Positions 1 to 9,925 are shown, numbered from the stretch's first letter. The stretch: 64,000 bases of DNA from Zooshikella sp050749885 (GCF_050749885.1 NZ_JBOIUB010000001.1:496001-560000); one strand, 5' to 3'. Made by a program: numbers and translations. Notes: a model not told the origin generated them from the letters alone.

Positions 1-1401
1 ATCCGCATACTGCCGTATAAACTCATCTATTTCTTCATCAGTTTTGGTGGCCGGGCCTGGTCTTAACTCTGCGCCACGAAATTCATCAAAAGCCGTTTGC
101 TGAAACATTTCCCGGGTTAATTTTACGGCTTGGCGCATTTCCCATCGGTCACGTTCTGTACTAAGATAATTCGGTTGTAGGACAGGATGCGTTAAAGGAT
201 CGGCAGATTTTAATGTTAGATAACCTTTACTGGTTGCTCGCATAGGACCTACATGCACCTGAAATGCATGACACTCAGGATCTTTTCGACCATGGTCAAT
301 GACTTGGGAAGGCAAGAAGTGGAACTGTAAATCGGGATGGCGAACACCTGCCTCAGTGCGTATAAATCCACCTACTTCTAAATGTGCTGTTCGGCAGGGA
401 CCCCAATCATGGTTAGCAAACCATTTTACGCCGGCAACGGTTTTGCCAGGCTGGGAGGTGTATTTATAAAGCGTAACGGGTTCTTTACAGGCATGTTGTA
501 TATAAAGCTCAAGGTGATCTTGTAAGTTTTGACCTACGCCTTGTCGGTCTTCAACAACATCAATACCTAGCTGGTTGAGTGTGGTCGCAGGACCAATTCC
601 AGAAAGCATCAGTAGTTGTGGTGAATTAATAGCACCTGCACTTAGAATGACTTCGCAATTAGCCTTGACCTTAAAGGTTTTACCTTTTTGTATGTACTCA
701 ACCCCAATGGCTTTTTTACCCGAAAATAAAATGCGCGTTGTCATTGCACCTGTTTCGGCCGATAAATTAGGGCGTTGCAATGCGGGACGAAGATAAGCTT
801 GAGCCGCACTCCAGCGCTTACCTTCTTTTATTGTCATATCCATAAGGCCTACGCCTTCCTGCTGAAAACCATTCATGTCTTCAGTAAAGGGATAGCCTGC
901 TTGTTGTCCAGCTTTAATAAAGGCATTGAACAATGGGTTTGGCTCATTACCAGTATGAACATTTAATGGTCCATTATTGCCTCGGTAATCATCGCCCCCT
1001 TGTTCGCGGCTTTCTGCTTTACGGAAGTAAGGGAGTACATCAAAATAAGACCAGCCTGATGCACCTTCTTGTTCCCAGCGGTCGTAGTCAAAAGCATGCC
1101 CACGAATATAAACCATTGCATTTAATGCTGAACCGCCTCCCCACACTTTACCGCGAGGCCAGTATAATTTGCGGTTATTCATGAATGCTTGCGGTTCAGT
1201 ATGATAATACCAATTATATTTATCATCATTGAGATTATAGGTGAGAGCGGCAGGCATATGGATTTTCCAGGTATCATCTTTTCGACCTGCTTCTAATACA
1301 AGAACACGACAGTTTTCGTCTTCAGATAATCTGTTTGCCAGTACACAGCCTGCAGAGCCAGTACCAACAATAATATAGTCAACGTCTTGATCAAAGTGCA
1401 T
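1..1401 (-). CDS. betA: Choline dehydrogenase BetA (C-terminus cut by window edge)
   Basis: Flavin-dependent GMC oxidoreductase that oxidises choline to betaine aldehyde, the first step to the osmoprotectant glycine betaine. The N-terminus reads MHFDQDVDYIIVGTGSAG, with the GxGxxG FAD-binding fold. GMC signatures follow: WPRGKVWGGGSALN and later GAINSPQLLMLSGIGP. The frame is open for 467 codons to base 1, and the family is about 550-560 residues, so roughly 90 residues lie outside the window. It lies 68 bases downstream of betB on the same strand, as in bet operons. The family call is firm. The choline rather than another alcohol substrate rests on high similarity and on the betB neighbour. 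Confidence 0.95.
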   Translation of the reverse strand, partial: MHFDQDVDYIIVGTGSAGCVLANRLSEDENCRVLVLEAGRKDDTWKIHMPAALTYNLNDDKYNWYYHTEPQAFMNNRKLYWPRGKVWGGGSALNAMVYIRGHAFDYDRWEQEGASGWSYFDVLPYFRKAESREQGGDDYRGNNGPLNVHTGNEPNPLFNAFIKAGQQAGYPFTEDMNGFQQEGVGLMDMTIKEGKRWSAAQAYLRPALQRPNLSAETGAMTTRILFSGKKAIGVEYIQKGKTFKVKANCEVILSAGAINSPQLLMLSGIGPATTLNQLGIDVVEDRQGVGQNLQDHLELYIQHACKEPVTLYKYTSQPGKTVAGVKWFANHDWGPCRTAHLEVGGFIRTEAGVRHPDLQFHFLPSQVIDHGRKDPECHAFQVHVGPMRATSKGYLTLKSADPLTHPVLQPNYLSTERDRWEMRQAVKLTREMFQQTAFDEFRGAELRPGPATKTDEEIDEFIRQYAD

Positions 1402-1469
1402 GGTTAGTAGTTTCCTTTACACGTTGTACATACCAATCATTAAGGGTGGTAAATATCATGTGTAATACG

Positions 1470-2936
1470 CTAGAAGGGGGATTCCATTGGCGTCATGCCA
1501 ACATAAACAGCTTTTAATTGGGTATAGTGTTCAAGGGTGACTGTGCCATTTTCACGGCCTATACCAGACTGTTTATAGCCTCCGACAGGCATTTCGGCGG
1601 GGGAGGCACCATATTGATTAATCCAGCAAATACCGGCTTGAAGTTGCTGAATAACACGGTGAGCCCGTTGAATATTCTGGGTGAAAACACCGGCAGCCAA
1701 CCCGTAATGAGTTTGGTTAGCCCGTTGAATCACTTCTTTTTCATCTTTAAAGGTAAGAATACTCATCACTGGGCCGAATATTTCTTCCTGCACAATACTC
1801 ATGTCATCGGTGCATTCAGTAAATACCGTGGGCGAGACAAAAAAGCCTTGCTCATGACCTTCAGGATGTACACGGTGGCCACCAATAATACATTTCGCCC
1901 CTTGTTGTTTTGCTTGATCGATGTAGCCTAAAACTTTATCCAGGTGATTGGCGGAAATAAGTGCACCCATATTTGTTACTGGGTCTAGAGGGTTTCCGAT
2001 TTGAATATTATGGCGAATACGTGTAAGTAGTTTTTCAATAAAGGTATCAGCAATGCTTTCATGGACAAAGACACGAGTACCATTAGTGCAGACTTCACCT
2101 TGAGTATAAAAATTACCCACCATAGCACCACTGATGGCATTATCTAAGTCAGCATCTGGAAAGATAATCAACGGTGATTTACCACCAAGTTCCATCGTGA
2201 CTGATTTAAGCGATGAAGCGGCATCGGCCATGACCGTTTTGCCAGTATTGACTTCACCCGTAAAAGATATTTTGGCTATGGCGGGGTGTTGAGTAAGCAT
2301 TTGACCAACACGATAATCACCTTGCACTACATTAAAAACACCTGCCGGTAAACCAGCTTCGATAAATATTTCAGCAAGTTTTAGTGCGCCTAAGGGTGTT
2401 TCTTCTGAGGGCTTAAAAATCATGCTATTGCCACAGGCTAATGCAGGACCTGCTTTCCAACAGGCAATTTGTAATGGATAGTTCCACGCACCAATGCCTG
2501 CACAGATACCTAAAGGTTCACGGCGTGTGTAGTAGAAATCAGTGCCAATAGACTGTTGCTGACCTGTCAGTGCAGAAGAAGCAAGCCCTGCATAATATTC
2601 GATACTGTCAGCACCGGTTTGAATATCAACGGTACTGGCTTCTTGCCAGGGTTTACCTGTATCAATAACCTCTATTTTAGCCAGCTCATCATTGCGCTCA
2701 CGTAATAATTGAGTTGCTTTGATCAAAATTCGACTGCGTTCCATTCCCGAAAGTGAAGACCATTGAGAAAAGCCTTCTTCTGCAGATTGGATAGCTGCAG
2801 AGATCAGGGTGTTATCGGCTTGTTCTACCTCATAAATAACATTTCCTGTCGCAGGGTTTACGACAGGAAATTTTTCACCTGTTGTATTGGATACATAATC
2901 GCCATTAATAAATGAGCGATATAAAGGCAAGCTCAT
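1470..2936 (-). CDS. betB: Betaine aldehyde dehydrogenase BetB
   Basis: NAD(P)-dependent aldehyde dehydrogenase, 488 residues (normal family length), converting betaine aldehyde to glycine betaine in the cytoplasm. Visible signatures are PWNYPL-like substrate and cofactor segments (GAWNYPLQIACWKAGPALA), the general-base motif TMELGGKSP, and the catalytic cysteine in GEVCTNGTRVF. The C-terminal EMPVGGYKQSGIGRENG is typical of BetB. The ATG at 2936 begins MSLPLYRSFINGD, preceded by a weak AGG. It is the first gene of a betB-betA unit. No betI repressor or betT transporter lies upstream; the next kilobase is non-coding. That is a departure from the usual betIBA arrangement. Confidence 0.95.
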   Translation of the reverse strand: MSLPLYRSFINGDYVSNTTGEKFPVVNPATGNVIYEVEQADNTLISAAIQSAEEGFSQWSSLSGMERSRILIKATQLLRERNDELAKIEVIDTGKPWQEASTVDIQTGADSIEYYAGLASSALTGQQQSIGTDFYYTRREPLGICAGIGAWNYPLQIACWKAGPALACGNSMIFKPSEETPLGALKLAEIFIEAGLPAGVFNVVQGDYRVGQMLTQHPAIAKISFTGEVNTGKTVMADAASSLKSVTMELGGKSPLIIFPDADLDNAISGAMVGNFYTQGEVCTNGTRVFVHESIADTFIEKLLTRIRHNIQIGNPLDPVTNMGALISANHLDKVLGYIDQAKQQGAKCIIGGHRVHPEGHEQGFFVSPTVFTECTDDMSIVQEEIFGPVMSILTFKDEKEVIQRANQTHYGLAAGVFTQNIQRAHRVIQQLQAGICWINQYGASPAEMPVGGYKQSGIGRENGTVTLEHYTQLKAVYVGMTPMESPF

Positions 2937-3929
2937 AAATGTTCAACCTTTAATAATTACAAAAAATCTACTTTTTCTACACTGCTATTGTTGTATTTAT
3001 TAATGCATGGTTATACAGTTATCTTTAAAAACTGTATTTTTGTGGTTAATTTCTGCAAAGATATACGATACACCCATAATGATGATAATACCGTAAAACG
3101 AGACAGTACGTTATAGTTTAATCTTAATGAGCACCAATATAGTGATTAAAAAAATTGAATAAATTTCATGAAATAAAATAATAAATATTTTATTTATGCC
3201 CTTTGTAAAGGCTATATTTGTAAAAAGAGAAATAGCGTTTTGATACCCTTAACTTTTTCAGCCCTCTTGCCATGACGCCTTTTTTAATAAAAAGCCAAAC
3301 CCATAGCTATGTCAGCGAATTCACTTACTCATGTTATCAATACTTGCGAATAACTAAGTAGGCAGTGAGTACTATTAACTATCATTTTTCAGGGTTAACA
3401 GGCGTTTAGTTAGCTTTTATTAGGGATAAACCTTAAGTCACGAGAACAAGGCGCAGAAAAATTAGCGTTTTTTACCCCCCATGCAAATACTTAAATTATT
3501 TTAAATAATGTGTATTGCATTGAAAAATACGCCGATGACTAAATAGTTTAGCTAAAATACGATAACTGTAGATTAAATTAAAAATACCACTCCAACTCAG
3601 CTATAAAGATAGCTCAGCTGTGAAGCGTTATATTATACGTAAGGGTACAGTATTAATTACAAACGGCTAAAACTATACAGTCGCATTGAGTGCTATGTTG
3701 TTAAAAGTTTATTTATACAATAATGAAAATGCTGGTTTCCTCTCTAATTTTTGTTGTTTAAGTTCATGCTCATTTAAAATAATGTAGTTAGTCATAAGAT
3801 TCTCTTTTTATACTATTGTTTTGAAATCTAAATTTCAACCCTGAAATTTAAATATAACAAACCAGTCATATTCGTTATGATACGCTTGACTGGTTGATAG
3901 GAGGGAAGTAAAGAAACTTTGAGCTGTAA
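2937..3929. other. Intergenic region, about 1 kb, no convincing gene
   Basis: AT-rich stretch between betB (transcribed leftward) and the acetyltransferase gene. Its right end holds an inverted repeat that I list separately. The rest has stop codons in every frame. The best small reading frame is 28 codons on the minus strand (3795 to 3709), without a good ribosome-binding site, and I do not call it. The betB promoter and any osmotic-control sites must lie here, but I could not identify them. Confidence 0.6.
3860..3895 (-). terminator. Possible terminator hairpin after the acetyltransferase gene
   Basis: Inverted repeat AACCAGTC ... GACTGGTT, eight to nine paired bases with a loop of about 20. 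It sits 35-70 bases past the stop of the minus-strand acetyltransferase gene. On that strand it is followed by a T-rich but interrupted tract, so it is only a fair intrinsic terminator. Confidence 0.45.
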
Positions 3930-4550
3930 TTAACTTTCAGTTGACGCTAATGTTATAGCGGTAGAATCTTTTGACCCTAAAGGACTCATTTCTTCTGCAG
4001 TAAGTGAGCGAATGATCCGACAAGGATTGCCTGCCGCTAATACCCCTTCTGGAATAGAGTGTGTCACTATGGCACCTGCGCCAATAACAGAGCCTTTGCC
4101 AATTTTTACGCCAGGACACACAATTACACCACCACCAAGCCAGACATCGTCTTCTATGACAATGGGTTTGCCATAAACTGCCCACTGACGGCGTTGGTTG
4201 ATATTTAAGGGATGACTTGCAGTATACAGTTGTACATTGGGGGCGATGAGTACATTATTGCCAATTATCACGGATGAAACATCTAATATTGTCACTTGAA
4301 AGTTAATGAAGGTGTTTTGACCAATAATGATGTTACTGCCAAATTCGCAGATAAAGGGCGACATGATTAGGCTTGACTCATCAAATGCCGCAAAGAGCTG
4401 CTGACATATTTTTGTTCTTTGTTCTGCGTCGCTACTGGGTGTTTGGTTAAGTTGTGTTAGATAAAATTGGCCTTGATTTCGAAGTACTGCAATGCTTTGA
4501 TCTTTCCCATCAAAAACTTCTCCTGCGAGCATTTTCTCTAATTCACACAT
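3930..4550 (-). CDS. Maltose/galactoside O-acetyltransferase-like protein (LbH family)
   Basis: Left-handed beta-helix acetyltransferase of the Maa/LacA/NodL group, which moves acetyl from acetyl-CoA to a sugar hydroxyl. The N-terminus MCELEKMLAGEVFD resembles the maltose acetyltransferase cap region. Hexapeptide repeats follow, including IGQNTFINFQVTILDV, IGNNVLIAPNVQLYTASHP (the active-site His lies in TASHP), DDVWLGGGVIVCPGVKIG and GSVIGAGAIVTHSIPEGVLAAGNPCRI (split here by function). I place the start at the ATG at 4550, behind a GGAA, rather than the TTG at 4565. About 206 residues, slightly longer than Maa because of a C-terminal tail. The acceptor sugar cannot be told from sequence. 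Confidence 0.85.
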   Translation of the reverse strand: MCELEKMLAGEVFDGKDQSIAVLRNQGQFYLTQLNQTPSSDAEQRTKICQQLFAAFDESSLIMSPFICEFGSNIIIGQNTFINFQVTILDVSSVIIGNNVLIAPNVQLYTASHPLNINQRRQWAVYGKPIVIEDDVWLGGGVIVCPGVKIGKGSVIGAGAIVTHSIPEGVLAAGNPCRIIRSLTAEEMSPLGSKDSTAITLASTES

Positions 4551-4840
4551 CGATTTACGTTCCAAAAAGCTTTAGGCTTGGCTCGTTTTGCTCTTTAGGA
4601 TACGCATACCTTTGCTTTCGATTTTTCTGGAGCCAATGTACATCAACGAATCAAAGGTAAACAGCGAGTATCCTGAAGCATTGCTATGTGTCTTCTATTG
4701 AAATTAGAAAACAAGTTGTTGACAAATGAAAAGTCAAACTTTATAGATAAATAGCGCTAATCTATCGCTAAGAAAAAGTAAAAATAATGAGTGAATATTT
4801 CGCTGGAACCCTTTGAAATGAAGTTTAATGACGTAATGGG

Positions 4841-5791
4841 ATGGTTGGTATGCATAATCCTGCATTATTAGATTTATTGCATACATTTAAAATGGCGGCG
4901 CAGTTTATGAGTTTCACCAAAGCCGGTGAAGCATTGCATATGACTCAAGCGGCCGTAAGTCATCGAATTAAACGGCTTGAGGAAGAGCTGGGGTTCAAGT
5001 TGTTTATTCGCCTGACCAGAAAGCTAAAACTCACAAAAGAGGGTGAGCAGCTTTTGGTGACACTCACAGATTCATTACTCCGTATTGAAGAAGAGATAGA
5101 AGATATTCGTCGTAATGACTTACGGGGTTTGCTTTATATTGGTATATCACCCACGTTTGCTCAGTTATGGGTGATGCCCAGATTGGCACGTTTTCAACAG
5201 TTATATCCAGCACTGAGTTTAAGACTTAGGATTAAAGCAAGTGCTCTCGATTTTCGCTATGAACCTGTTGATTTGGGCATATACTATGGGCGCAGTGATT
5301 ATCGAGGCGTGGTCGTGGATACCTTACTCAGTGAGCAGCTCGTACCTGTTTGTACGCCAGAGTATGCTGAACGACACCAGCTTTATGATCATCCTGAACG
5401 ATTATCCCAGTGCTTACTGTTACATTGTTCAGAATGTCTTGATCATGCTGATCCTCGGGCCGAGTGGTTACAGTGGCAACAGGCGGTAGGCATAGGACCC
5501 AGCGAAAGCTGCACAGAGTATTTTTTTAATCACTATCATATGACGCTGCAAGCAACGTTACAGCATATGGGGATTGCAATGGGGCGCTTACACCTTGTTG
5601 CTGATTATTTGGCCTCAGGCACGCTGGTGACGCCTATACCCCAGCAAGTGCCCGCTGGTTTGGATTACACTTTGATTTATCCGCGTGAACATGGTGCAAG
5701 GCCTCGCTACCAAACCTTTATACGCTGGCTTCATGATGAAATTACCCAGCATAGCCTTCCCTCAGGATTGGACTTGAACACTAAACGTTAA
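4841..5791 (+). CDS. LysR-family transcriptional regulator (GcvA-like)
   Basis: 316-residue LysR-type regulator. The winged helix-turn-helix occupies about residues 10-70: SFTKAGEALHMTQAAVSHRI forms the recognition region and KLTKEGEQLL follows the wing. The remainder is the periplasmic-binding-protein-like effector domain. The order resembles GcvA-type regulators. ATG codons at 4841 and 4850 are both possible, and neither has a strong ribosome-binding site. It is divergent from the acetyltransferase gene, 290 bases away, and upstream of a lipoprotein gene. Its target and ligand are unknown; the divergent acetyltransferase is the natural first candidate. Confidence 0.88.
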   Translation: MVGMHNPALLDLLHTFKMAAQFMSFTKAGEALHMTQAAVSHRIKRLEEELGFKLFIRLTRKLKLTKEGEQLLVTLTDSLLRIEEEIEDIRRNDLRGLLYIGISPTFAQLWVMPRLARFQQLYPALSLRLRIKASALDFRYEPVDLGIYYGRSDYRGVVVDTLLSEQLVPVCTPEYAERHQLYDHPERLSQCLLLHCSECLDHADPRAEWLQWQQAVGIGPSESCTEYFFNHYHMTLQATLQHMGIAMGRLHLVADYLASGTLVTPIPQQVPAGLDYTLIYPREHGARPRYQTFIRWLHDEITQHSLPSGLDLNTKR

Positions 5792-5909
5792 ATAACACCA
5801 ACATTTGGTTCACGAAGTGGCTTTTATCTGCTTGTGAGGGACAGTCTGGCGCATTATTGTATAGCGCTCAAGATAATTCAGTTGTTGCTTAAGTCGATAG
5901 GATGCCACT

Positions 5910-6584
5910 ATGTTTCGTGTATTTGCCACTTTGTTGCTCGTCACTGGGACAGGCTTATTATCAGGTTGTTTTTGGATGACAGGGGAGTTTAGGGTTTTTC
6001 ATGATGTTTGTGAGGTAGAGTATTGTGAATTAGTGGCAGAACAAGTTAAACCGGATAAAGAAAGCCAAAGACGTGCTAAGGAATCTTTTGTTAACAAAGC
6101 ACAATTGAGTGAAATGGCAACAAGTGACGATGCAAAGATTAACAGTAAAACTGTTGATTTTGGTACAGCGGAATTTGCTTTTCAATTACCGGCGATGCCG
6201 CAGGGAATGCGTTCAGCCAGTGATAGTATGGCCGTTATTAAATACCCTGACTATTATGTGGCTTACTATATATTTGACCTTTATCAAGCGCGGGATTTAC
6301 TGGATATTGTTTTTACAACGCCTGCCAGTCGTTTACAGGGCGTTTTACCCTACACTAAACGCCAACTAAGAAAAGGTTATAGCCTGAAAGGACTATTTAC
6401 GGAGCCTGTAAAATTATCACGTATTGCATGGGATGATTGGTTGGTTTTTGTGGCAGAAGGGGATACCTCGCGTTGGTTATTTATTGCCAATGAATATGTT
6501 GAAAATAAAATGTTAGTGATTCGTGGTAAAAATATGCCAAGCTCAGTCCAAACCTTGGTAATGAATACACTACAGTTGGATTAA
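5910..6584 (+). CDS. Hypothetical lipoprotein
   Basis: 224 residues with a lipoprotein signal peptide: a short basic start, the hydrophobic run FATLLLVTGTG, then the lipobox LLSGC near residue 20. It should therefore be lipidated and anchored; the +2 Phe gives no inner-membrane retention signal. The mature part has two further early cysteines (DVCEVEYCELV) and no domain I recognise. It lies 22 bases before the VOC-protein gene on the same strand, so the two may be co-transcribed. Confidence 0.75.
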   Translation: MFRVFATLLLVTGTGLLSGCFWMTGEFRVFHDVCEVEYCELVAEQVKPDKESQRRAKESFVNKAQLSEMATSDDAKINSKTVDFGTAEFAFQLPAMPQGMRSASDSMAVIKYPDYYVAYYIFDLYQARDLLDIVFTTPASRLQGVLPYTKRQLRKGYSLKGLFTEPVKLSRIAWDDWLVFVAEGDTSRWLFIANEYVENKMLVIRGKNMPSSVQTLVMNTLQLD

Positions 6585-6606
6585 ATGAAAAATAAACGGT
6601 ACTTTT

Positions 6607-7008
6607 ATGAATAAGCCTGATTTTGCAATACACCATGTTGCATTAACATGCCAAAATCTGAGTGTAATGTTTGATTTTTATGCAGCTTTAGGTTTTACGG
6701 AACAACGTCGTTATTCAGATGATCAATGCTCAATAATACATCTGTTGTTGGAAAATTTTTGTCTTGAACTTTTTACCTTCACCGAAAATGCATCACCCCT
6801 TATAAAGTCCAAACCATTAGCACAACATCTTAAACAACCAGGATGGCAACATATTGCTTTAAAGGTAACTGATTTAACGGCTGCCCGAGCGTGGTTTATC
6901 GATAAACTTGAGTTAAGACCTTCAGAAATACAACAAGGAAAGACCGGAATTCAGTATTTTTTTATTCAGGATCCTGAGGGGAATTATGTTGAGGTTGTGC
7001 AGGTGTAG
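6607..7008 (+). CDS. VOC-family (glyoxalase/bleomycin-resistance-like) protein
   Basis: 133-residue vicinal-oxygen-chelate protein with the two-fold beta-alpha-beta-beta-beta arrangement. Likely metal ligands are the His in IHHVALTC, the Glu in CLELFTF, the His in WQHIALKVTDL and the Glu near the end in DPEGNYVEVVQ. Members include glyoxalase I, ring-cleavage dioxygenases and resistance proteins. The length fits a single-domain member, and the substrate cannot be assigned. It follows the lipoprotein gene by 22 bases. Confidence 0.82.
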   Translation: MNKPDFAIHHVALTCQNLSVMFDFYAALGFTEQRRYSDDQCSIIHLLLENFCLELFTFTENASPLIKSKPLAQHLKQPGWQHIALKVTDLTAARAWFIDKLELRPSEIQQGKTGIQYFFIQDPEGNYVEVVQV

Positions 7009-7334
7009 AGTTTAAGTAAAAACCTGAATTTTATAAAGGTTTATTAGGCGTATATTGACAGCGAAGTATTTTACTGAGCCACGATTGAGGCATTTATTAT
7101 CAGATTCGGCAAGTTGTAAATTGACAGAATACAGCTCTAGAAAAAGTGTAGAGGGGGGTGGTTAGAAAAAATATTAGGGTTGCAAGGACGTTGGTTCTAA
7201 GTATGGAGCGTTTAAGCGACATAAGTAGTATTTTTATTATTTACTGATTCCCTGCTATTTTACTTGTGAACTGTTTATGATCGTTCATAGTTAATTTTCA
7301 CTTATGATGTGAAAAAACAACAAGTGAGCCTGCT
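7009..7334. other. Intergenic region without visible gene
   Basis: 326 bases, AT-rich with a short G-rich patch near 7150-7165. I see no coding frame, no T-tailed hairpin and no recognised operator. The promoter of the following 771-residue secreted protein is expected close to 7250-7320. Confidence 0.5.
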
Positions 7335-9650
7335 ATGAGCTGTAAACAATTCAAGAATACGAACATTGCATTAGGTGTTCGTAAGGTCTCTTTATATCTT
7401 AGTTTATGTATTTCTGCCGCATATTCGCCTGTTTATGCTAATACTTGTCCAACTGCACCTGATCGTTTTGCAGTACCTATACCTGACCCTGACCCAGGAT
7501 CTCCAGATGGAAAATTACCACTGGATATACAAAAAATAATGCCGATTTTGAAGGAAAAAGACATACGCAGTGTGAAGGAATTCATTAGTGCGTTGCCGGA
7601 TAGTATGCATAAAAACTATGCGCTTATTGAGAAAACTCGTGCACTGGGGCAAACCGATATTAATCATCCAGGATTACTCATGTTTGGTTCTGATGCACGT
7701 TTTATGGTGAATATTAGTACTAAAAAAACAGATCCTCGTTATGAAATAGTGGATATGGCTCAGCTGGATGACCAGGGTAATTGGAATTTTCGGGCATTGG
7801 ATTTTTCTTCAGGAGCACCTGTTTTAAGTCAAAATGATTCGGACTGTCAACAATGCCATGGCAAGCCAGCCCGGCCTTTTTGGGGACAATATTTAGATTG
7901 GCCCGGCGTTTTTTCTGATAACGGCCAGGGTCAGGAACAAGTGACCAGCAGGCAAGTGCAAACGTTGCATAATATTAAAAATGGTCAGCAAAATAATGAT
8001 CGTTTTCAGCAGTTAAAAATTGCTGATTATTATTTTGATCAGGTTGGCACTGCAATGCATTTACCTGATCATGTCTATGGGCCAGCATTGACAATTTTTA
8101 ATAATGAGTTAGCAGGGGCTGTAACGGAAAGTATTTATAAAAGAGCAAAAAAATCGGCTAATTATAATGGATTAAGAGAGGAATATTTAGCGTTAAGTTA
8201 TTGTGATACATCTGCGGGCGTATTAAGCCAGCAAGCAAAAGAAAAGCTTAAAGCATTAATAGAAAGTAAACAAGGTAAAACGACAGGTTATAATGGTTTA
8301 CCCCATTGGAGTGATGTGCTGCGTTTGTGGGGATTAAATCCAGAGCATGAATTGCCTTTGCATAAACTGGAAACTGAAAAAGACCAAGTCACTCGACAAG
8401 ATTTAGATTGGAATACAGGCGTTGGTCGTATTAGGGAAGTGTTTGATTTAATTATTTTATTAGAGTTAGCAGAGGAGAATACACAGGTTAATCAACTGTT
8501 AGAAAGCAATCCGGCTTCCTGGAGTATGACCAGTTGTGGCAATCCATTTTCAACATTGAAAGGCCATTTTAAACACAAGCAGTATGCAAACTTGATATTA
8601 CGCAATGAAGCCAGACAAAAAGCAAGGGAAAGCTACTATGATATAGATTATTTACGAATTCACCAAAGTATGGATTATATCACCACGTCTTTTTGTCAAT
8701 TGTTAGCAGATAATATTAGTGCGGATACTATTGGCAAACCTGCATCACCGGATGATGGCGATGATAATGGTAAACCAATACCACCCGATGATGGAGGCGA
8801 TAATGATAAGCCAGAACCTCCGGATAATGGCGATGGCACTCCTGAACCACCCGATAGTGATAAACCTACACCACCAGACGATGGTAATGACACAGATGGT
8901 TTACCCGTTAAACCATTATTTAAAGGCAAAGCCTTAGCGAACCTGAGTAGTAAAACGGGAAAACAACAGTTATATACATTGCATGTCCACGGTAATCCCA
9001 GTGCATTGTCTTTTTCAATGAAGGGCGGAACGGGTGATGTTGACATGTATGTACGCCATGGAAAAAAACCAACACTACAGCAATTTGACTGTCGCCCTTA
9101 TGAGCAAGGCACCAAAGAATCCTGTCAATTTGATAATCCTAAAATGGGACTGAAAGGTACTTGGTATGTACTTTTAAACAGTGAAAGTACGTTTTCAGGT
9201 GTGTCATTAATGGCAGATTATGATGATGATAGTGACTCCAGTGACGGGGATGATCATGGCGATCATCAGCAAGGGGCGTGTGCAACACAAAAGCCAACAT
9301 CTGAAGTACAAATTTATTTAGATAAACCTGTTTGTGTCACTGCAGCACCGGCAAAAGAATATTATCGTCATTTTTATATTCGCTTAGCTGATGATCAGGC
9401 AGGTAAAACGTTGGAAATTAATTTACATGGTGAGGAAGGTAATGCTGATTTGCTGGTTTCAGCCGATTTAGGTCAGTTTCCTCATGAAGAGCATTATGAA
9501 CAACGTCCCGATATTGTATTTGGCTCAACCAATTCAGGAAGTCATGAAAAAGTGGTGATTCCTAATGCCAAAACGGGTAAGGATTACCTGATTACATTAC
9601 CCGCAGTGACTGCCCATAAAGGGATTATTATTAGTGCTAAGTTGAAGTAG
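7335..9650 (+). CDS. Secreted CxxCH-motif protein with C-terminal PPC-like domains
   Basis: 771 residues. A Sec-like signal follows a long basic start, with the hydrophobic run VSLYLSLCISAAYSPVYA ending near residue 36. The N-terminal region of about 430 residues contains one c-type haem motif, CQQCH, at residues 171-175, followed by KPARPFWGQYLDWPGVF. A proline- and aspartate-rich linker spans about 468-522. A first pre-peptidase C-terminal (PPC)-like beta domain follows (about 530-640; signature GTGDVDMYVRHG), then an acidic spacer and a second, more divergent PPC-like domain to the end. The protein should be periplasmic or outside the cell. The enzymatic role of the N-terminal part is unknown. 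A strong terminator follows. Confidence 0.8.
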   Translation: MSCKQFKNTNIALGVRKVSLYLSLCISAAYSPVYANTCPTAPDRFAVPIPDPDPGSPDGKLPLDIQKIMPILKEKDIRSVKEFISALPDSMHKNYALIEKTRALGQTDINHPGLLMFGSDARFMVNISTKKTDPRYEIVDMAQLDDQGNWNFRALDFSSGAPVLSQNDSDCQQCHGKPARPFWGQYLDWPGVFSDNGQGQEQVTSRQVQTLHNIKNGQQNNDRFQQLKIADYYFDQVGTAMHLPDHVYGPALTIFNNELAGAVTESIYKRAKKSANYNGLREEYLALSYCDTSAGVLSQQAKEKLKALIESKQGKTTGYNGLPHWSDVLRLWGLNPEHELPLHKLETEKDQVTRQDLDWNTGVGRIREVFDLIILLELAEENTQVNQLLESNPASWSMTSCGNPFSTLKGHFKHKQYANLILRNEARQKARESYYDIDYLRIHQSMDYITTSFCQLLADNISADTIGKPASPDDGDDNGKPIPPDDGGDNDKPEPPDNGDGTPEPPDSDKPTPPDDGNDTDGLPVKPLFKGKALANLSSKTGKQQLYTLHVHGNPSALSFSMKGGTGDVDMYVRHGKKPTLQQFDCRPYEQGTKESCQFDNPKMGLKGTWYVLLNSESTFSGVSLMADYDDDSDSSDGDDHGDHQQGACATQKPTSEVQIYLDKPVCVTAAPAKEYYRHFYIRLADDQAGKTLEINLHGEEGNADLLVSADLGQFPHEEHYEQRPDIVFGSTNSGSHEKVVIPNAKTGKDYLITLPAVTAHKGIIISAKLK
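8738..8902 (+). repeat. In-gene repeat coding a Pro/Asp-rich linker
   Basis: Degenerate tandem units of about 30-36 bases encode variants of PPDDGxDNxKP and PPDSDKP inside the 771-residue secreted protein. The units separate the N-terminal region from the PPC-like domains. Such acidic proline-rich repeats act as flexible, possibly calcium-binding, spacers in secreted proteins and can change length by slippage. Confidence 0.75.
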
Positions 9651-9696
9651 CTAAGACAACAGTATTTGTGTTTGTGCAAAGGACATAGTACTTACC

Positions 9697-9736
9697 CAAC
9701 AGAAGTGATAGTCATATCGCTTCTGTTGTGTTTTTT
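9697..9736 (+). terminator. Rho-independent terminator
   Basis: A 14-base-pair stem starts with CAACAGAAGTGATA and closes with TATCGCTTCTGTTG around a GTCA loop, with one G-T pair. A run of six T follows at 9731-9736. It lies about 47 bases past the stop of the 771-residue protein gene. Confidence 0.88.
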
Positions 9737-9925
9737 AAACACGGTGACTTATCCCTATCACTTGGTACCTACCAATCTACCAAAAAACTAACAGATCTAT
9801 GCAGTTAGTTACAGAATGCTACATGCTAATCCAATAGCACCATAAAATATGAGACATAGCTTGAGGCATTATCTCACCCTGGCTCGTAAAATAGCCACTC
9901 CAGGTTATTGGTCTAGGTGTTTGAG

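Noticed and set aside
575..1184. Three short plus-strand ORFs inside betA
   Set aside because: They lie opposite a clear BetA reading frame and have no recognisable content.
3709..3795. 28-codon minus-strand ORF in the betB-acetyltransferase gap
   Set aside because: Only a weak AGAG before the ATG and no sign of conservation or function.
8696..9046. Minus-strand ORF of 116 codons opposite the Pro/Asp linker
   Set aside because: Its repeated SGG and PSSG composition is the mirror of the in-gene repeat, not an independent protein.
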